This document shows, piece by piece, positions 24,277 to 34,373 of a stretch of DNA of 64,000 bases (positions are counted from its first letter, which is position 1; every line of letters begins with the position of its first letter). The notes under the pieces were generated by a model. The model was given only the letters and a program-made list of their open reading frames with translations. It was not told where the DNA came from and did not search any database. A program made the translations under genes and the position numbers. The DNA is from Solirubrobacter deserti (GTDB lineage Bacteria; Actinomycetota; Thermoleophilia; Solirubrobacterales; Solirubrobacteraceae): contig NZ_JAPCID010000030.1 of the NCBI RefSeq assembly GCF_027587175.1, forward strand, positions 29,837 through 93,836, written 5' to 3'.

Positions 24277-25605
24277 ATGGCTGCCTACGCGGACACAGCC
24301 GGCCCCAACGAGCGCGAGGGAAGCCCGCTCGCCGCCGGGATCACGAAGAAGACCCTGCTGCTGTTCATCGTCGGGGACATCCTCGGCGGCGGCATCTACG
24401 CGCGGACGGGCGAGGTCGCGGGCGAGATCGGCGGCGCGATCTGGACGGGCTTCCTGGTCGCCGCGATCGTCGCCGCGTTCACGGCCGCTTCCTACGCCGA
24501 GCTCGTCTCCAAGTACCCGCAGGCCGCCGGCGCCGCGCTGTACATCCACAAGGCGTTCAAGACCGACCTGCTGACGTTCGTGGTCGCGTTCGCGGTCATG
24601 TGCTCGGGCCTGGCGTCCGCCGCCGCGCTCGCGACCGCGTTCGGCGGCGACTACCTGAGCCAGTTCGTGGAGCTGCCGCAGATCCTCGTCGGGCTCGTCG
24701 TGATCGGCGTCGTGACCGCGATCAACTTCCGCGGGATCAAGGAGTCAGCCGGCTTCAACGTCGTCTGCACGCTGATCGAGATCGCCGGCCTGTTCCTGGT
24801 GGTCGTGATCGGCGCGACGTTCCTGTTCGACGGCGGCGGCGACCCCGGTGCCGCGCTCGAGTTCAAAGACGACGCCACGCCCGCGCTGCTGATGGTCGCC
24901 GGCGCGTCGATCGCGTTCTACGCGCTGATCGGCTTCGAGGACGCGGTCAACGTCGCGGAGGAGACCAAGGACGCCACGAGGTCGTTCCCGCGCACGCTCT
25001 TTACCGGCCTCGCCATCGCCGGCGCCGTCTACCTGCTCGTGACGCTGATCGCCGGCATGGCCGTGCCCGCGGACACGCTGGCGGGCTCCGACGGCCCGCT
25101 GCTCGAGGTCGTCGCGCTCGGCCCGCTCGCGCTCAACAGCAAGGTATTCGCCGCCATCGCCCTGTTCGCGCTCATCAACGGCTGCCTGCTCAACCTCATC
25201 ATGGCCAGCCGCCTGATGTACGGCATGGCGCGGGAGAAGGTCGTCCCCGAGGTGCTCGGCACGGTGCACCGCGGCCGCCGCACGCCGTGGGTGGCGATCG
25301 CGTTCACCGCCTCCATCGCCGCCGTGCTGGTGATCATCGGCGACCTCTCGACGCTCGCCGACACCACCGTGCTCCTGCTGCTGCTGGTCTTCATCGGCGT
25401 CCACGTCGCGCTGCTCAAGCTGCGCTCGGAGACCGTCGAGCACGACCACTACCGGGCCCCGACCGCGCTCCCGTACCTGGGCATCATCACCTGCGCCGGC
25501 CTGGCCGTCCAGTCCGTGACCGACGACCCGCAGCTCGTGCTCTGGGCGGGCGGGCTGATCGTCTTCGGTCTGATCCTGTGGGTGATCGAGCGCGCCGTGC
25601 GATGA
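24277..25605 (+). CDS. APC family amino acid/polyamine permease
   Basis: 442 residues with about 12 membrane helices. The first carries the APC hallmark GDILGGGIYARTGEVAGEIGG (near 33), and helix 6 has FYALIGFEDAVNVAEETKDATRSFPR near 218, typical of the basic-amino-acid/ethanolamine branch of the family. Probably a proton-coupled importer; substrate not determinable. Seven bases separate it from the acyl-CoA dehydrogenase gene, so they are probably co-transcribed. Confidence 0.88.
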   Translation: MAAYADTAGPNEREGSPLAAGITKKTLLLFIVGDILGGGIYARTGEVAGEIGGAIWTGFLVAAIVAAFTAASYAELVSKYPQAAGAALYIHKAFKTDLLTFVVAFAVMCSGLASAAALATAFGGDYLSQFVELPQILVGLVVIGVVTAINFRGIKESAGFNVVCTLIEIAGLFLVVVIGATFLFDGGGDPGAALEFKDDATPALLMVAGASIAFYALIGFEDAVNVAEETKDATRSFPRTLFTGLAIAGAVYLLVTLIAGMAVPADTLAGSDGPLLEVVALGPLALNSKVFAAIALFALINGCLLNLIMASRLMYGMAREKVVPEVLGTVHRGRRTPWVAIAFTASIAAVLVIIGDLSTLADTTVLLLLLVFIGVHVALLKLRSETVEHDHYRAPTALPYLGIITCAGLAVQSVTDDPQLVLWAGGLIVFGLILWVIERAVR

Positions 25606-25612
25606 TCGACCG

Positions 25613-26908
25613 ATGGGGTGGGACTTCGCGACAGAGCCCGAGTTCCAGGAACACCTGGACTGGATGCGCGACCTCGTGCGGGACGAGGTGTGGCCGATCG
25701 AGACTGTTTTCGAGGACCTCGGCTATGAGGGCTTCAAGCGTGCGATAGCGCCGCTGCAGGAGCGGGTCAAGGAACGCGGGCTGTGGGCGGCGCACCTGCC
25801 GCCCGAGCTCGGCGGGCAGGGCTTCGGACAGGTCAAGCTCGGGCTGATGCACGAGATCCTCGGCACGAGCCCGCTCGCACCCGCCGTGTTCGGCAGCGCC
25901 GCGCCCGACAGCGGCAACAGCGAGATCCTCGCGCTCGCGGGCACGCCGGACCAGAAGGAGCGCTACCTGCACCCGCTGCTCGCGGGGGACCTGCGCAGCG
26001 CGTTCTCGATGACCGAGCCCGAGACGGCGGGCTCGGACCCGACGCTGCTGCAGACGCGCGCGACACGCGACGGCGACGACTGGGTCATCAATGGCCACAA
26101 GTGGTTCTCCACCAACGGCTCGATCGCGGACTTCCTGATCGTGATGGCGGTCACCGACCCCGACGCGCGCCCGCACCAGCGCGCGTCCATGTTCATCGTC
26201 GACGCCGACACGCCGGGCGTGAACATCGTCCGCGACGTCGCGACGATGGAGCACCCGGCGCAGACGTTCGGCGTCTACGGCAACCACGCCGAGATCCGCT
26301 ACGAGAACGTGCGCGTCCCCGGCGACGCCCTCCTGGGCGGAGAGGGCGAGGGGTTCCTGATCGCCCAGCACCGGCTCGGCCCGGGCCGCATCCACCACTG
26401 CATGCGCTGGCTGGGCGTGTCGAGAAGAGCCTTCGACGCCCTGTGCGAACGCGCCGTGTCACGCCACGCGTTCGGCGGCGTCCTCGCCGAGAAGCAGTCG
26501 ATCCAGAACTTCGTCGCGGACTCCGCGGCCGAGATGCACGCCGCGCGCCTGATGACGCTGCACGCCGCGTGGAAGATGGACAACGAGGGCGCGTCGGCCG
26601 CCCGCACTGAAATCAGCATGATCAAGTTCTTCGGCGCGAAGGTCATGCACGACGTGATCGACCGCGCGATCCAGGTGCACGGGGCACTTGGGTACTCGAC
26701 CGACCTACCCTTGGAGGCGATGTACCGCTACGCGCGTGCCGGCCGCCTCTACGACGGCGCCGACGAGGTCCACCGCCAGTCCGTCGCCCGCCGCGTCCTG
26801 CGCGGCTACGAACCCCACGACGTGCCGTCCGAGCACGTCCCCACCCGCCGCGAGGCGGCTCGCGAGCGCTTCGCGGACCTGCTCGAGGCGGTGACCTCCA
26901 ACGACTAG
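25613..26908 (+). CDS. Acyl-CoA dehydrogenase family protein
   Basis: 431 residues: an N-terminal helical domain with LPPELGGQGFGQVKLGLMHEILG, a middle beta domain with AFSMTEPETAGSDPTLL near 140 (FAD and substrate contacts) and WVINGHKWFSTNG, and a C-terminal four-helix bundle with IQVHGALGYSTDLPLEAMYRYARAGRLYDGADEVH. This wording matches the ACAD10/11-like branch. It oxidises an acyl-CoA to the enoyl-CoA with FAD, passing electrons to ETF. Follows the amino acid permease by seven bases, so a role in catabolism of an imported compound is possible. Confidence 0.9.
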   Translation: MGWDFATEPEFQEHLDWMRDLVRDEVWPIETVFEDLGYEGFKRAIAPLQERVKERGLWAAHLPPELGGQGFGQVKLGLMHEILGTSPLAPAVFGSAAPDSGNSEILALAGTPDQKERYLHPLLAGDLRSAFSMTEPETAGSDPTLLQTRATRDGDDWVINGHKWFSTNGSIADFLIVMAVTDPDARPHQRASMFIVDADTPGVNIVRDVATMEHPAQTFGVYGNHAEIRYENVRVPGDALLGGEGEGFLIAQHRLGPGRIHHCMRWLGVSRRAFDALCERAVSRHAFGGVLAEKQSIQNFVADSAAEMHAARLMTLHAAWKMDNEGASAARTEISMIKFFGAKVMHDVIDRAIQVHGALGYSTDLPLEAMYRYARAGRLYDGADEVHRQSVARRVLRGYEPHDVPSEHVPTRREAARERFADLLEAVTSND

Positions 26909-26909
26909 G

Positions 26910-27818
26910 TCAGCCTTCGCGCCGCTGCTGTGCGCGCTGGCGTTCGCCGCGTGCGGCGGCGGTGACGATCCGCAGCCCACCACGTCCGCGCCGGACCCGC
27001 GCGAGCCCGTTCCGGAGGCGTCGCAGGCGGCGTCCTCCCGCCTCGCCGACCGTTTCGACGAGGACCGCGCGTGGAGGCAGCTCGAGTACCAGGTGAAGAT
27101 CGGGCCGCGCCCGGCCGGCTCGCCGCAGCTCAAGCAGCTCGCCAGCTATCTGAAGGCGCGGCTCCCCCGCGGCAGGTTCGAGAGCGTCCCGGGCGGCCTG
27201 CAGAACGTCGTCGGCGAGATCCCCGGCAAGGGCAAGGCGATCGTGCTCTCCGCGCACTACGACACCAAGGACATCCCGGACTTCGTCGGCGCCAACGACG
27301 GCGCGGGCGGCACCGCGGCCGTGCTGGAGATCGCTCGCGTCATGGCGAAGACGAAGCGGCCGAAGAACGCGCCGCCGATCCGCTTCGTGCTCTTCGACGG
27401 CGAGGAAGCCACCAACGACGCCGACTTCTACGGCACGGGCGTGCGCGGATCGAAGGCGTACGCGAACAAGCACGCCAAGAACATCGAGAAGCTCGTCCTG
27501 GTCGACTTCATCGCCGACAAGGACCTCTCGATCCCGCGTGAGGAGAGCTCGGACGAGGAGATGTGGGCGGACCTGCGCGCGGCGGCCAAGCGCGTGGGGG
27601 CGCAGTCCGTGTTCCCGGACGAGTCGTCCGGCGCCGTGATGGACGACCACACGCCGTTCCTGCGCAAGGGCATCCCGTCGATCGACCTGATCGACTTCGA
27701 CTTCCCCTGCTGGCACCAGCCCTGCGACGACCTCACCGCCGTGTCCAAGGAGTCCTTGAACTTGAGCGGTGAGGCCGTGCTGGACTACATGCTCACGGAG
27801 TGGAGGTCGCGAGCGTGA
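26910..27818 (+). CDS. M28 family metallopeptidase lipoprotein with no canonical start codon
   Basis: The frame opens after a stop at 26892 and at once encodes a lipoprotein signal (SAFAPLLCALAFAAC-GGG), yet holds no ATG, GTG or TTG before the GTG at 27093, which would remove the signal and the family's N-terminal helix. M28 features follow: HYDTKD and GANDGAGG (zinc ligands), DGEEATN (catalytic Glu pair), VLVDFIAD and a late HQPCDDL. The arrangement resembles glutaminyl-cyclase-like M28 enzymes. The peptidase would act outside the cell. Either an unusual start (CTG or ACG) or a sequence error explains the N-terminus. Confidence 0.7.
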   Translation, partial: SAFAPLLCALAFAACGGGDDPQPTTSAPDPREPVPEASQAASSRLADRFDEDRAWRQLEYQVKIGPRPAGSPQLKQLASYLKARLPRGRFESVPGGLQNVVGEIPGKGKAIVLSAHYDTKDIPDFVGANDGAGGTAAVLEIARVMAKTKRPKNAPPIRFVLFDGEEATNDADFYGTGVRGSKAYANKHAKNIEKLVLVDFIADKDLSIPREESSDEEMWADLRAAAKRVGAQSVFPDESSGAVMDDHTPFLRKGIPSIDLIDFDFPCWHQPCDDLTAVSKESLNLSGEAVLDYMLTEWRSRA

Positions 27819-30800
27819 ACGTCAGCGTCCGGCTGTAGGTGCCGGTGCGCAGGGGATCGTTCTTCGCGATCGTCTGCCGGAAGCCGATCGCGAACGTGTC
27901 GTTGGTGACCGGGCCGCTGAACGTCTTCGGCAGGTTCGGCGTCTCCAGCGGCTGAGCGAGCTGAAAGGCGCCGTTGGTCAGGTGGCCGGGGTTGCTGACC
28001 GACAGCGTCGCCTCGCCGGCCGTGCTGGTCACCGTCGCGGCGGTGGACGCCTCGTAGGTGTCGTCGACGCCCGGGACGAACGCCGGGAACGTCGGCGCGG
28101 TGCCGAGCGTGAGGGCGAGCGTCGCCGGGACCGAGCCGCCCACCGTGCCCTCGACCGGCGGCGCCACGTACGGGCCGACGACGATCGTCTTGGAGCCGGT
28201 GATCGGGGCGAGGTCGTCGCCGTCGCGCATCGAGTCGGCCTCGGCGGTGACGGTGACCTCGCCGGCGCGCACCGCGGTGAGCTCCCGCGTCGCGGTGTTC
28301 AGGACGGCGACCTTGCCGGCCTTGCGTGCGTCGTCGACGCTGCCGTTGAGCTGCAGCGAGTCGCTTCCCTTCCAGCGGACGCTCATCGGGTAGCGCAGCG
28401 GGACCTTGCGCGTGCCGGTGGCGACGCCGTTGGGCTGCACGAGCTCGCCGCCGAGCGTCGCGGACGAGCCCGCGGCCAGCGCGTCGGGACCCGACACGCC
28501 CACGCTCTGGGCGAACGCGCGCACGTCGGCCTTGATGTCGTCGGACACGCCGTACCGCACCCAGCCCGTGAAGCCGCCGCGATCCGGCGTGCCGTACGGC
28601 GACTTGCCGCTCGAGGGGAGGACCATGTACGGCACGCCCTCGATGCGGTCGACGTTGACGATCTGCGCGTGCGAGCCGACCATCATCGCCGGCTTGGAGG
28701 ACTCGCTCAGCAGCTTCTCGATCAGCTGCACTTCCTTGCGGTCGCCCAGCTGCGAGGCGTCACCCGGATCCGGGTCGTTGGTCGGGTGGTGGGCGAACAC
28801 GACGACGCGCTTGACCGAGGCGTCGTCGGCCGCACTCTCCAGCGCCTGCTGGAGCATCGGCAGCTGCGCGTAGTCCGAACCGCGGAACGTGCCGCGCGTC
28901 GAGTTGAGCAGGACGAAACGGACGCCCTTGTGGTCGAACGTGCGGTACGGGTCGCCGAACACGGCCTTCCACGCGTTCAGGTTGTCGGTGCCGTAGGACT
29001 CGTGGTTGCCCGGCACGTAGAGGCAGGGCACCGTGTCGGCCGTCGGCGTCCCGGGCGCGCCGGTCTCGACCATGTCGCAGCCGCCGGCCTCCAGCGTCTG
29101 CTTGGCCAGGTCGACGTCGGCCTGGTAGCCCGTGTCGACGATGTCGCCATTGAGCACGACGAAGTCCGGGTTGTGCTGGCGGATGCGCTTGAGCGCGGCG
29201 ATCGCGACGCGCGAGAGGTCCGGCGCGGCGGCCGTGAACTGCACGTCGGAGAGCGCGGCGAACGTCCAGTTGGCGTCTGAGAGATCACCGTCGCGGCTGA
29301 CCAGCCGGTCTGCCGGGGCCGCTTCCGCGGCCGGCGTGGCGATCTCCGCCGGGACCTCCACCTCGAGGTCGTCGAGGATGAACGAGCCCTTGTACTGCTT
29401 GGCCGCGGACGTCTCGATCAGGCGGACGTTGTCCACGCGCACCGGGTACTCGACCCCGGTCGCCGGGAGGTTGACGGAGAACTTCGTCCACTCGGTGCCG
29501 GTGGCGTAGCCCGGGCGCAGGTCGAGGACCTTGTTGGCGGCGTCGCGCAGCGAGATCGTCACCCACTGGCCGTTGCCGTCGCCCTTGACCCACACGGACG
29601 CGCGCAGCGGCTGGCCGGCGAGCACGCGCTGCGTGCGCAGAACGGCGCCGGCGGAGCGGGTCGCGGTCGCCTGGGTGAAGTCGTAGGTGATCTTCATGCC
29701 CTTGCCGGTGCGCCCCTCGTCCACGATCGTCGCGCTGCCGCCGGCGGCGCGGTCGTGGCGGTAGTTCCAGACGTTCGGCGTGTCGAAGCCGTCGACCAGC
29801 ACGCGCTGGGCGCCGACCGTGACCGGGATGCGCGCGGTCAGGCCCGCGGCCTTGACGGTGAGGATCGTGGCGCCGTCGGCGATCGGGTCCACGCGCAGGC
29901 CGCCGTTGACCGGCGTGACCTCGAGCACCGTGTTGTCGTACTCGAGCGTGAGGTCGGCGGGATCGATGCCGGTGGTGAAGCCGTCCGCGTCGCGGCCGTT
30001 GATGCGGACCGTCGAGGTGGCGGCGCCCGGGTCGGCGTAGCTGAGGCGCAGGGCGCTCGGCTCGAGCTCGACCGGCTTGCCGAGGACGCGCACGTCGGTG
30101 CTCGCCTCGACGCTGCCGGACTTGGCCGTGACCGTGACCGTGCCGGGCTCGTTCGGGGCGGTGAAGACGTTGCTGGCGCCCGTCCAGGTGAGCTCACCCG
30201 TGGGGACGGGCGTGTCGTGGTCGTCGAGGCCGGCGGCCGTGAACGTGCGGCGCATGCCGGGGAACACGCGCGCGTCGGCGGGCGCGATGACGAGGTCGTG
30301 CAGCGTGCCGTCGCCGGGCGCGACGAAGACGCCGACGCCGTTCGGGTCGGCGCGCTCGCTGCCGTCGGAGGGCGTGTTGCGGACCGTCGCCAGCGGGTTG
30401 CCGAGCGGGCGGGCGACCATCGTGGTCGAGCCGCCGCCGTCGAGGTTGAGCGCGGTCTCGGCGCCCAGGTCGGCCATCAGCTCCGCGGTCTGGCGGACGG
30501 TCGGGCCGGCGACCAGCGACTGGCGGCCGTCGGCGGTGACCAGCATCAGCGTCTTGCCGCCGTTCTTGAAGCCGATCGCCGTGCGGGGCGCCTGCTCGCC
30601 ACCGGCGGCCGGCTGCGGGATGCCGTTCTGGACCAGGACGACGTTGCCGCCGACGGCGAACGTCAGCTGGTCGGCGATGTCGCTCTTGAGGTCGTAGGCG
30701 AGGCTGACGGCGTCGCCCACCTGGAGCGCGCGGATGGCCTCGGCGCCGGCTTCCCGGCCGACGAGCGCGAACGAGTTCGCGGGCAGCTCACCCGCGCCGG

Positions 30801-31440
30801 CGGTCGTCGGGTTGATCGACGCGACCTTGCCGTCGGTGACGATGACCTCGGCGACGTTGGTCGAGCCCTGGACGCCGCGCATGCGCGAGTAGGTGCCCCA
30901 CAGCGGCGTGTACGCCGCGAGGTTGTTCGCGCCGACGTCGGTCGGGTCGTTGAGCGAGCGGACGGCACGCGTGCCGGAGGGAAGCGTCGCGCTGGCCTGA
31001 AGCGTCAAGTTGGCGAGCCGGCCGAGGCGGTCGGTGCTCACGCCCGCGACCAGGGAGCGGCCGATGCCGGACTTGCGGACGGCGCCGCTCAGGATCTCCG
31101 GGCCGATCGCCGCGTTGGAGTTGTTGATGTCGAAGAAGTCGCCGTTGACGCCGGCGACCGCGCCCGCCTCACGGACCTGCGCGCTGAGGGCGGAGCCGCG
31201 GGCGACCGGGCCGGCGGTCAGGAGGTCGGTGCGGACGGCGCTCTGGTGCAGGTCGACCTCGAGGATCTGCGCGTCGGTCCAGCCGATCTCCGACAGCGTG
31301 ACGAGGTGGCGGAGGGTGACGCCCGGACCGATGCGCTCCGTGTCATCCGTGAGCGCCAGCCCGGCGGCGGCCGCGGACGACGGCACCGCCAGGACCGCGA
31401 CGGTCACTGCCGCGGCTAGGGTTCTGGAGAGAGGTTTCAC
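27793..31440 (-). CDS. Secreted NAGPA phosphodiester glycosidase-metallophosphoesterase fusion
   Basis: 1215 residues. Signal peptide at 1-26. Residues about 50-375 form a NAGPA (phosphodiester glycosidase) domain, with VNGDFFD near 98-104 and LNLDGGGSTTM near 345. Ig-like and carbohydrate-binding-like beta domains follow to about 740, then a calcineurin-type phosphoesterase with LNGDIVDTG, VPGNHES, FAHHPTN and a GSHAQ motif. The last 116 residues (1100-1215) are a beta module also found at the C-terminus of the hydrolase at 54410-56875. The two enzymes on one chain suggest stepwise removal of a sugar-phosphate from a surface polymer; that is inference. Its 3' end overlaps the convergent M28 gene by 26 bases. 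Confidence 0.85.
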   Translation of the reverse strand: MKPLSRTLAAAVTVAVLAVPSSAAAAGLALTDDTERIGPGVTLRHLVTLSEIGWTDAQILEVDLHQSAVRTDLLTAGPVARGSALSAQVREAGAVAGVNGDFFDINNSNAAIGPEILSGAVRKSGIGRSLVAGVSTDRLGRLANLTLQASATLPSGTRAVRSLNDPTDVGANNLAAYTPLWGTYSRMRGVQGSTNVAEVIVTDGKVASINPTTAGAGELPANSFALVGREAGAEAIRALQVGDAVSLAYDLKSDIADQLTFAVGGNVVLVQNGIPQPAAGGEQAPRTAIGFKNGGKTLMLVTADGRQSLVAGPTVRQTAELMADLGAETALNLDGGGSTTMVARPLGNPLATVRNTPSDGSERADPNGVGVFVAPGDGTLHDLVIAPADARVFPGMRRTFTAAGLDDHDTPVPTGELTWTGASNVFTAPNEPGTVTVTAKSGSVEASTDVRVLGKPVELEPSALRLSYADPGAATSTVRINGRDADGFTTGIDPADLTLEYDNTVLEVTPVNGGLRVDPIADGATILTVKAAGLTARIPVTVGAQRVLVDGFDTPNVWNYRHDRAAGGSATIVDEGRTGKGMKITYDFTQATATRSAGAVLRTQRVLAGQPLRASVWVKGDGNGQWVTISLRDAANKVLDLRPGYATGTEWTKFSVNLPATGVEYPVRVDNVRLIETSAAKQYKGSFILDDLEVEVPAEIATPAAEAAPADRLVSRDGDLSDANWTFAALSDVQFTAAAPDLSRVAIAALKRIRQHNPDFVVLNGDIVDTGYQADVDLAKQTLEAGGCDMVETGAPGTPTADTVPCLYVPGNHESYGTDNLNAWKAVFGDPYRTFDHKGVRFVLLNSTRGTFRGSDYAQLPMLQQALESAADDASVKRVVVFAHHPTNDPDPGDASQLGDRKEVQLIEKLLSESSKPAMMVGSHAQIVNVDRIEGVPYMVLPSSGKSPYGTPDRGGFTGWVRYGVSDDIKADVRAFAQSVGVSGPDALAAGSSATLGGELVQPNGVATGTRKVPLRYPMSVRWKGSDSLQLNGSVDDARKAGKVAVLNTATRELTAVRAGEVTVTAEADSMRDGDDLAPITGSKTIVVGPYVAPPVEGTVGGSVPATLALTLGTAPTFPAFVPGVDDTYEASTAATVTSTAGEATLSVSNPGHLTNGAFQLAQPLETPNLPKTFSGPVTNDTFAIGFRQTIAKNDPLRTGTYSRTLTFTLATSTP

Positions 31441-31490
31441 CCGCGAACTTCTCCCGGAAATCGAGCATCAGGTCGTCAACGTCCTGTTAC

Positions 31491-34350
31491 TCACCTCGCG
31501 GTCATGGCCGTCTCGGCGAGTGCGTCCGCGAGCTCGGTGCGGGAGCGGATGCCGAGCTTCGCGTACGCCTTCGCCAGGTGCATCTCGACCGTCTTGACGG
31601 TCACGAACAGGTCCTCGGCGATCTCGCGGTTCGAGTGGCCTTCAGCGGCGCGCTGGGCCACCCGCAGCTCGCTCGGGGTGAGCGAGCCGACGCCGCTGCG
31701 GGCGACCCGCCGAGGGCGTGCGCCGGAGGCCAGCGCCTCCTCGCGGGCGCGGCGGGCCAGCGCGGTCGCCCCGGCGCGGACGGCCAGCTCCTGGGCGAGC
31801 GCGGCCGTCTCCCGCGCGCCGGTCTTCTGCCCCGCGCGGCGCTGCGCGTGGGCCAGGTCGGTCGTGGCCGTCGCGAGTTCGAGCAGCGCGGGCGAGTCGG
31901 TGAGCGTCGCGACGGCGCGTTCGAGGCCGGGCAGCGTGCTGTCGTCGTCGGCGACGAGCGCGACCGCGCGCTGGGCGACACCGATCGCGCGCGGGGTGCC
32001 GAACCGCTCCGCCAGCTCGAGCTCCTCGGCGGCGAGGCGTGCCGCGCGCCGGCGGGCCCCGGCCCGCGCGAGGGCGAGCGCGGCGTCCGACCGCCACGGC
32101 ACCACGCTCGGGTTGCCCGCGCCCCACGCCAGGCTGATGCGTCCGCACTCGAGCAGGTCCTCGGTGCCCGGCTCGTGCGCGCCCTGCGCCAGGCGCAGCA
32201 ACCCGCGGGCGTGCAGCAGCAGGTGGTACGGCAGCGCGTCCGGATCCGAGTCGCCGTCGAGCGTCTCGGCCTCGATCCGGGCCAGCTCGTCGCGCCCGGT
32301 GTCGCGGGCGAGCGCGATCAACGCCTTCACCGCCCGCGCGGCCGGCACCAGGGCATCCGCGCCGTGCGCGTCACGCGCGAGCTCCAGTGCGAGCGCGCTG
32401 TCCGCGTCGGCGTCCGAGATCCGCCCGCGACGCCAGTTCACCAGCGCCTGCATCGACGCGGCGCTGACGCGCAGGATCACCGAGCCGCGGCGGCGCGCCT
32501 CGTCGAGCATGCGGGCGTTGATGCGGCTCGCGTCATCCAGGCGATCCGCCCACATCGCGGCCACGCCCGCGACCAACATGCCGTAGCCGCCCTCTCGCGC
32601 ATCGACGGGCATCAGGTCGCCCGCGACCGAGCGGACGGCGAGGCCGGCGGTCTCGGCGGCCGGGCGCAGGCCGCCGGCACCGGCGTCGAAGGCCATGCCC
32701 GCGAGGAGGAACGCCTCCAGCCGCGTCTGCGGGGCGTGGCCGGGATCCCGGAGCCCGGCGATTCGCCCCGCGAGCCGCTCACGCGCGCCGCGGCTGATGT
32801 AGGCGAGGCCGATCAGCTCCAACTCGACAAGCTCGCGCAGCTCCGGGTCGTCGAGCGCGGGCGGCACCGCTTCCAGCACGTCGACGGCGCGCACGGCGTC
32901 GCCGCCGAACTTCAGCGCGCGGGCCAGCTCGAGCGCGGCGCGGGCGCGCGCGGCGGGCGCGGACGCCTCCGCGACGGCGATCCGCAGGTGCTCGGTCGCC
33001 TCCCCGAGCCCGGCGCGGGCCTCCGCGTGGCCGAGCTCGGTCAGGACCTCGCAGCGCAGCTCGGGCGGAGGCGGCTCGGCCAGCGCGCGGCGCAGGTAGG
33101 CGGCGGCGGTCGCCGGTGCGCCGAGCACCCGTGCGCGCTCTGCGGCCGCGCGCAGGATGGCGACCCGCTCCGGGTCACGCGCGGGCTCGATGTGCAGCGC
33201 GTGCGTGGCCAGCTCCTCCGGGTGCGCGCCACGCTCGGCGAGCACCGCGTAGGCGGCGGCGTGGTGGCGTTCACGGCGCGAAGCCGACATCCCGGCCAGA
33301 ACTGTGGTGCGCACGAGCGGATGCGTGAAGGTGAGCCCGGAGTCCCCTTCGAGGATCCCCGCACGCACGAGCGCCTCCTCGGCCGCGCCCATCGCTCCGT
33401 GATCGAGGCCGGCCAGCCGCGCGGCCAGTCCGGCGCCGGCGCCCTCACCGAGGATTGCGACGGCCTCGGCCAGCGGCCGCGCGCCGTCCGGCATGCCCGC
33501 GAGGCGCAGCTCGATCGCCGTGGAGACGCCGCCCGGGGCGAGCGAGCCGATGCGGCGCGCGGCCTGGGCGGTCGGGGGCCAGCCGGCGCGCGCTCACCTC
33601 GCGCAGCAGCTCCGAGAGCAGGAACGGATTGCCGCGCGTCGCCTCCAGGCAGGCGAGCGCGAAGTCCTCGTCGGCGTCAGCGCCAGCGGCGTCGCGCACG
33701 AGCGTCTCGACCGAGTCGCGGCTGAGCGGCGCCGGCCGCAGGACGGTGGCCCCCGGCTCGGTCAGCAGCGTCGCGGAGATGTGCCCGGGCGCCTCCGCCA
33801 CCGGCCGGGTCGCCACGGCCAACAGCACGGGCAGGCCTTCGATCCGGTGGGCGAGAAAGCCCAGGAACTCGGCCGAGGGAGTGTCCGCCCACTGCACGTC
33901 GTCGACGACGATCACGAGCGGCTGCGCCCTCGCCAGGCTGCTGACGAACCAGAACAGGCCGTTGATCTGCGAGTAGCGGTCGGCGCCGCGCGCGTCCAGC
34001 TCCTGCAGGTCACCCGCGCCCAGCACGGCACGGGCGAGCGCACCGGCGCCGGCGAACAGCTCCGTGCGCTCGGCCTCGGCGGTGGCGAATACGAGCGGTT
34101 CGAACAGCTGGCGGACCACGCCGAAGGCGGCGTGGGCCTCGAGCTCGGTGCCGCGCGCGGCGAACACGCGGGCGCCGTCACCGGCGGCCGCGGCCCGTGC
34201 GTGTCGCAGCAGTCGGGTCTTGCCGATCCCGGGCGGGCCCTCGACGACCACGAGCCGCCCCTCGCCGCGACCGGCGTCACCCGCCATCGCGGCGAGGGTG
34301 GCGAGCTCGGACTCGCGTTCCACCAACGCGCCTGGCTCTCTGCGGGTCAC
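31491..34350 (-). pseudogene. LuxR-family ATPase regulator (LAL type), frameshifted
   Basis: Start GTG at 34350 (a TTG lies two codons earlier). N-terminal AAA-like NTPase: Walker A EGPPGIGKT, Walker B VIVVDDVQWAD, and RGNPFLLSELLREVSARR. The frame then breaks at a run of five C (33574-33578 on the plus strand); with four, it would read on as LAPTAQAARRIGSLAPGG into the second frame (to 31491). That part holds a long helical TPR-like region and a C-terminal LuxR helix-turn-helix (SLTPSELRVAQRAAEGHSN, REIAEDLFVTVKTVEMHL). Intact it would be about 950 residues. It probably regulates the divergent peptide operon. Confidence 0.82.
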
Positions 34351-34373
34351 TGGCAAGCGCAGAGCGTAATCCC

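Noticed and set aside
24221..24277. N-terminal extension of the small membrane protein
   Set aside because: It would need a TTG overlapping the divergent permease start and adds an Arg-rich stretch ahead of the first helix; the GTG at 24220 is simpler.
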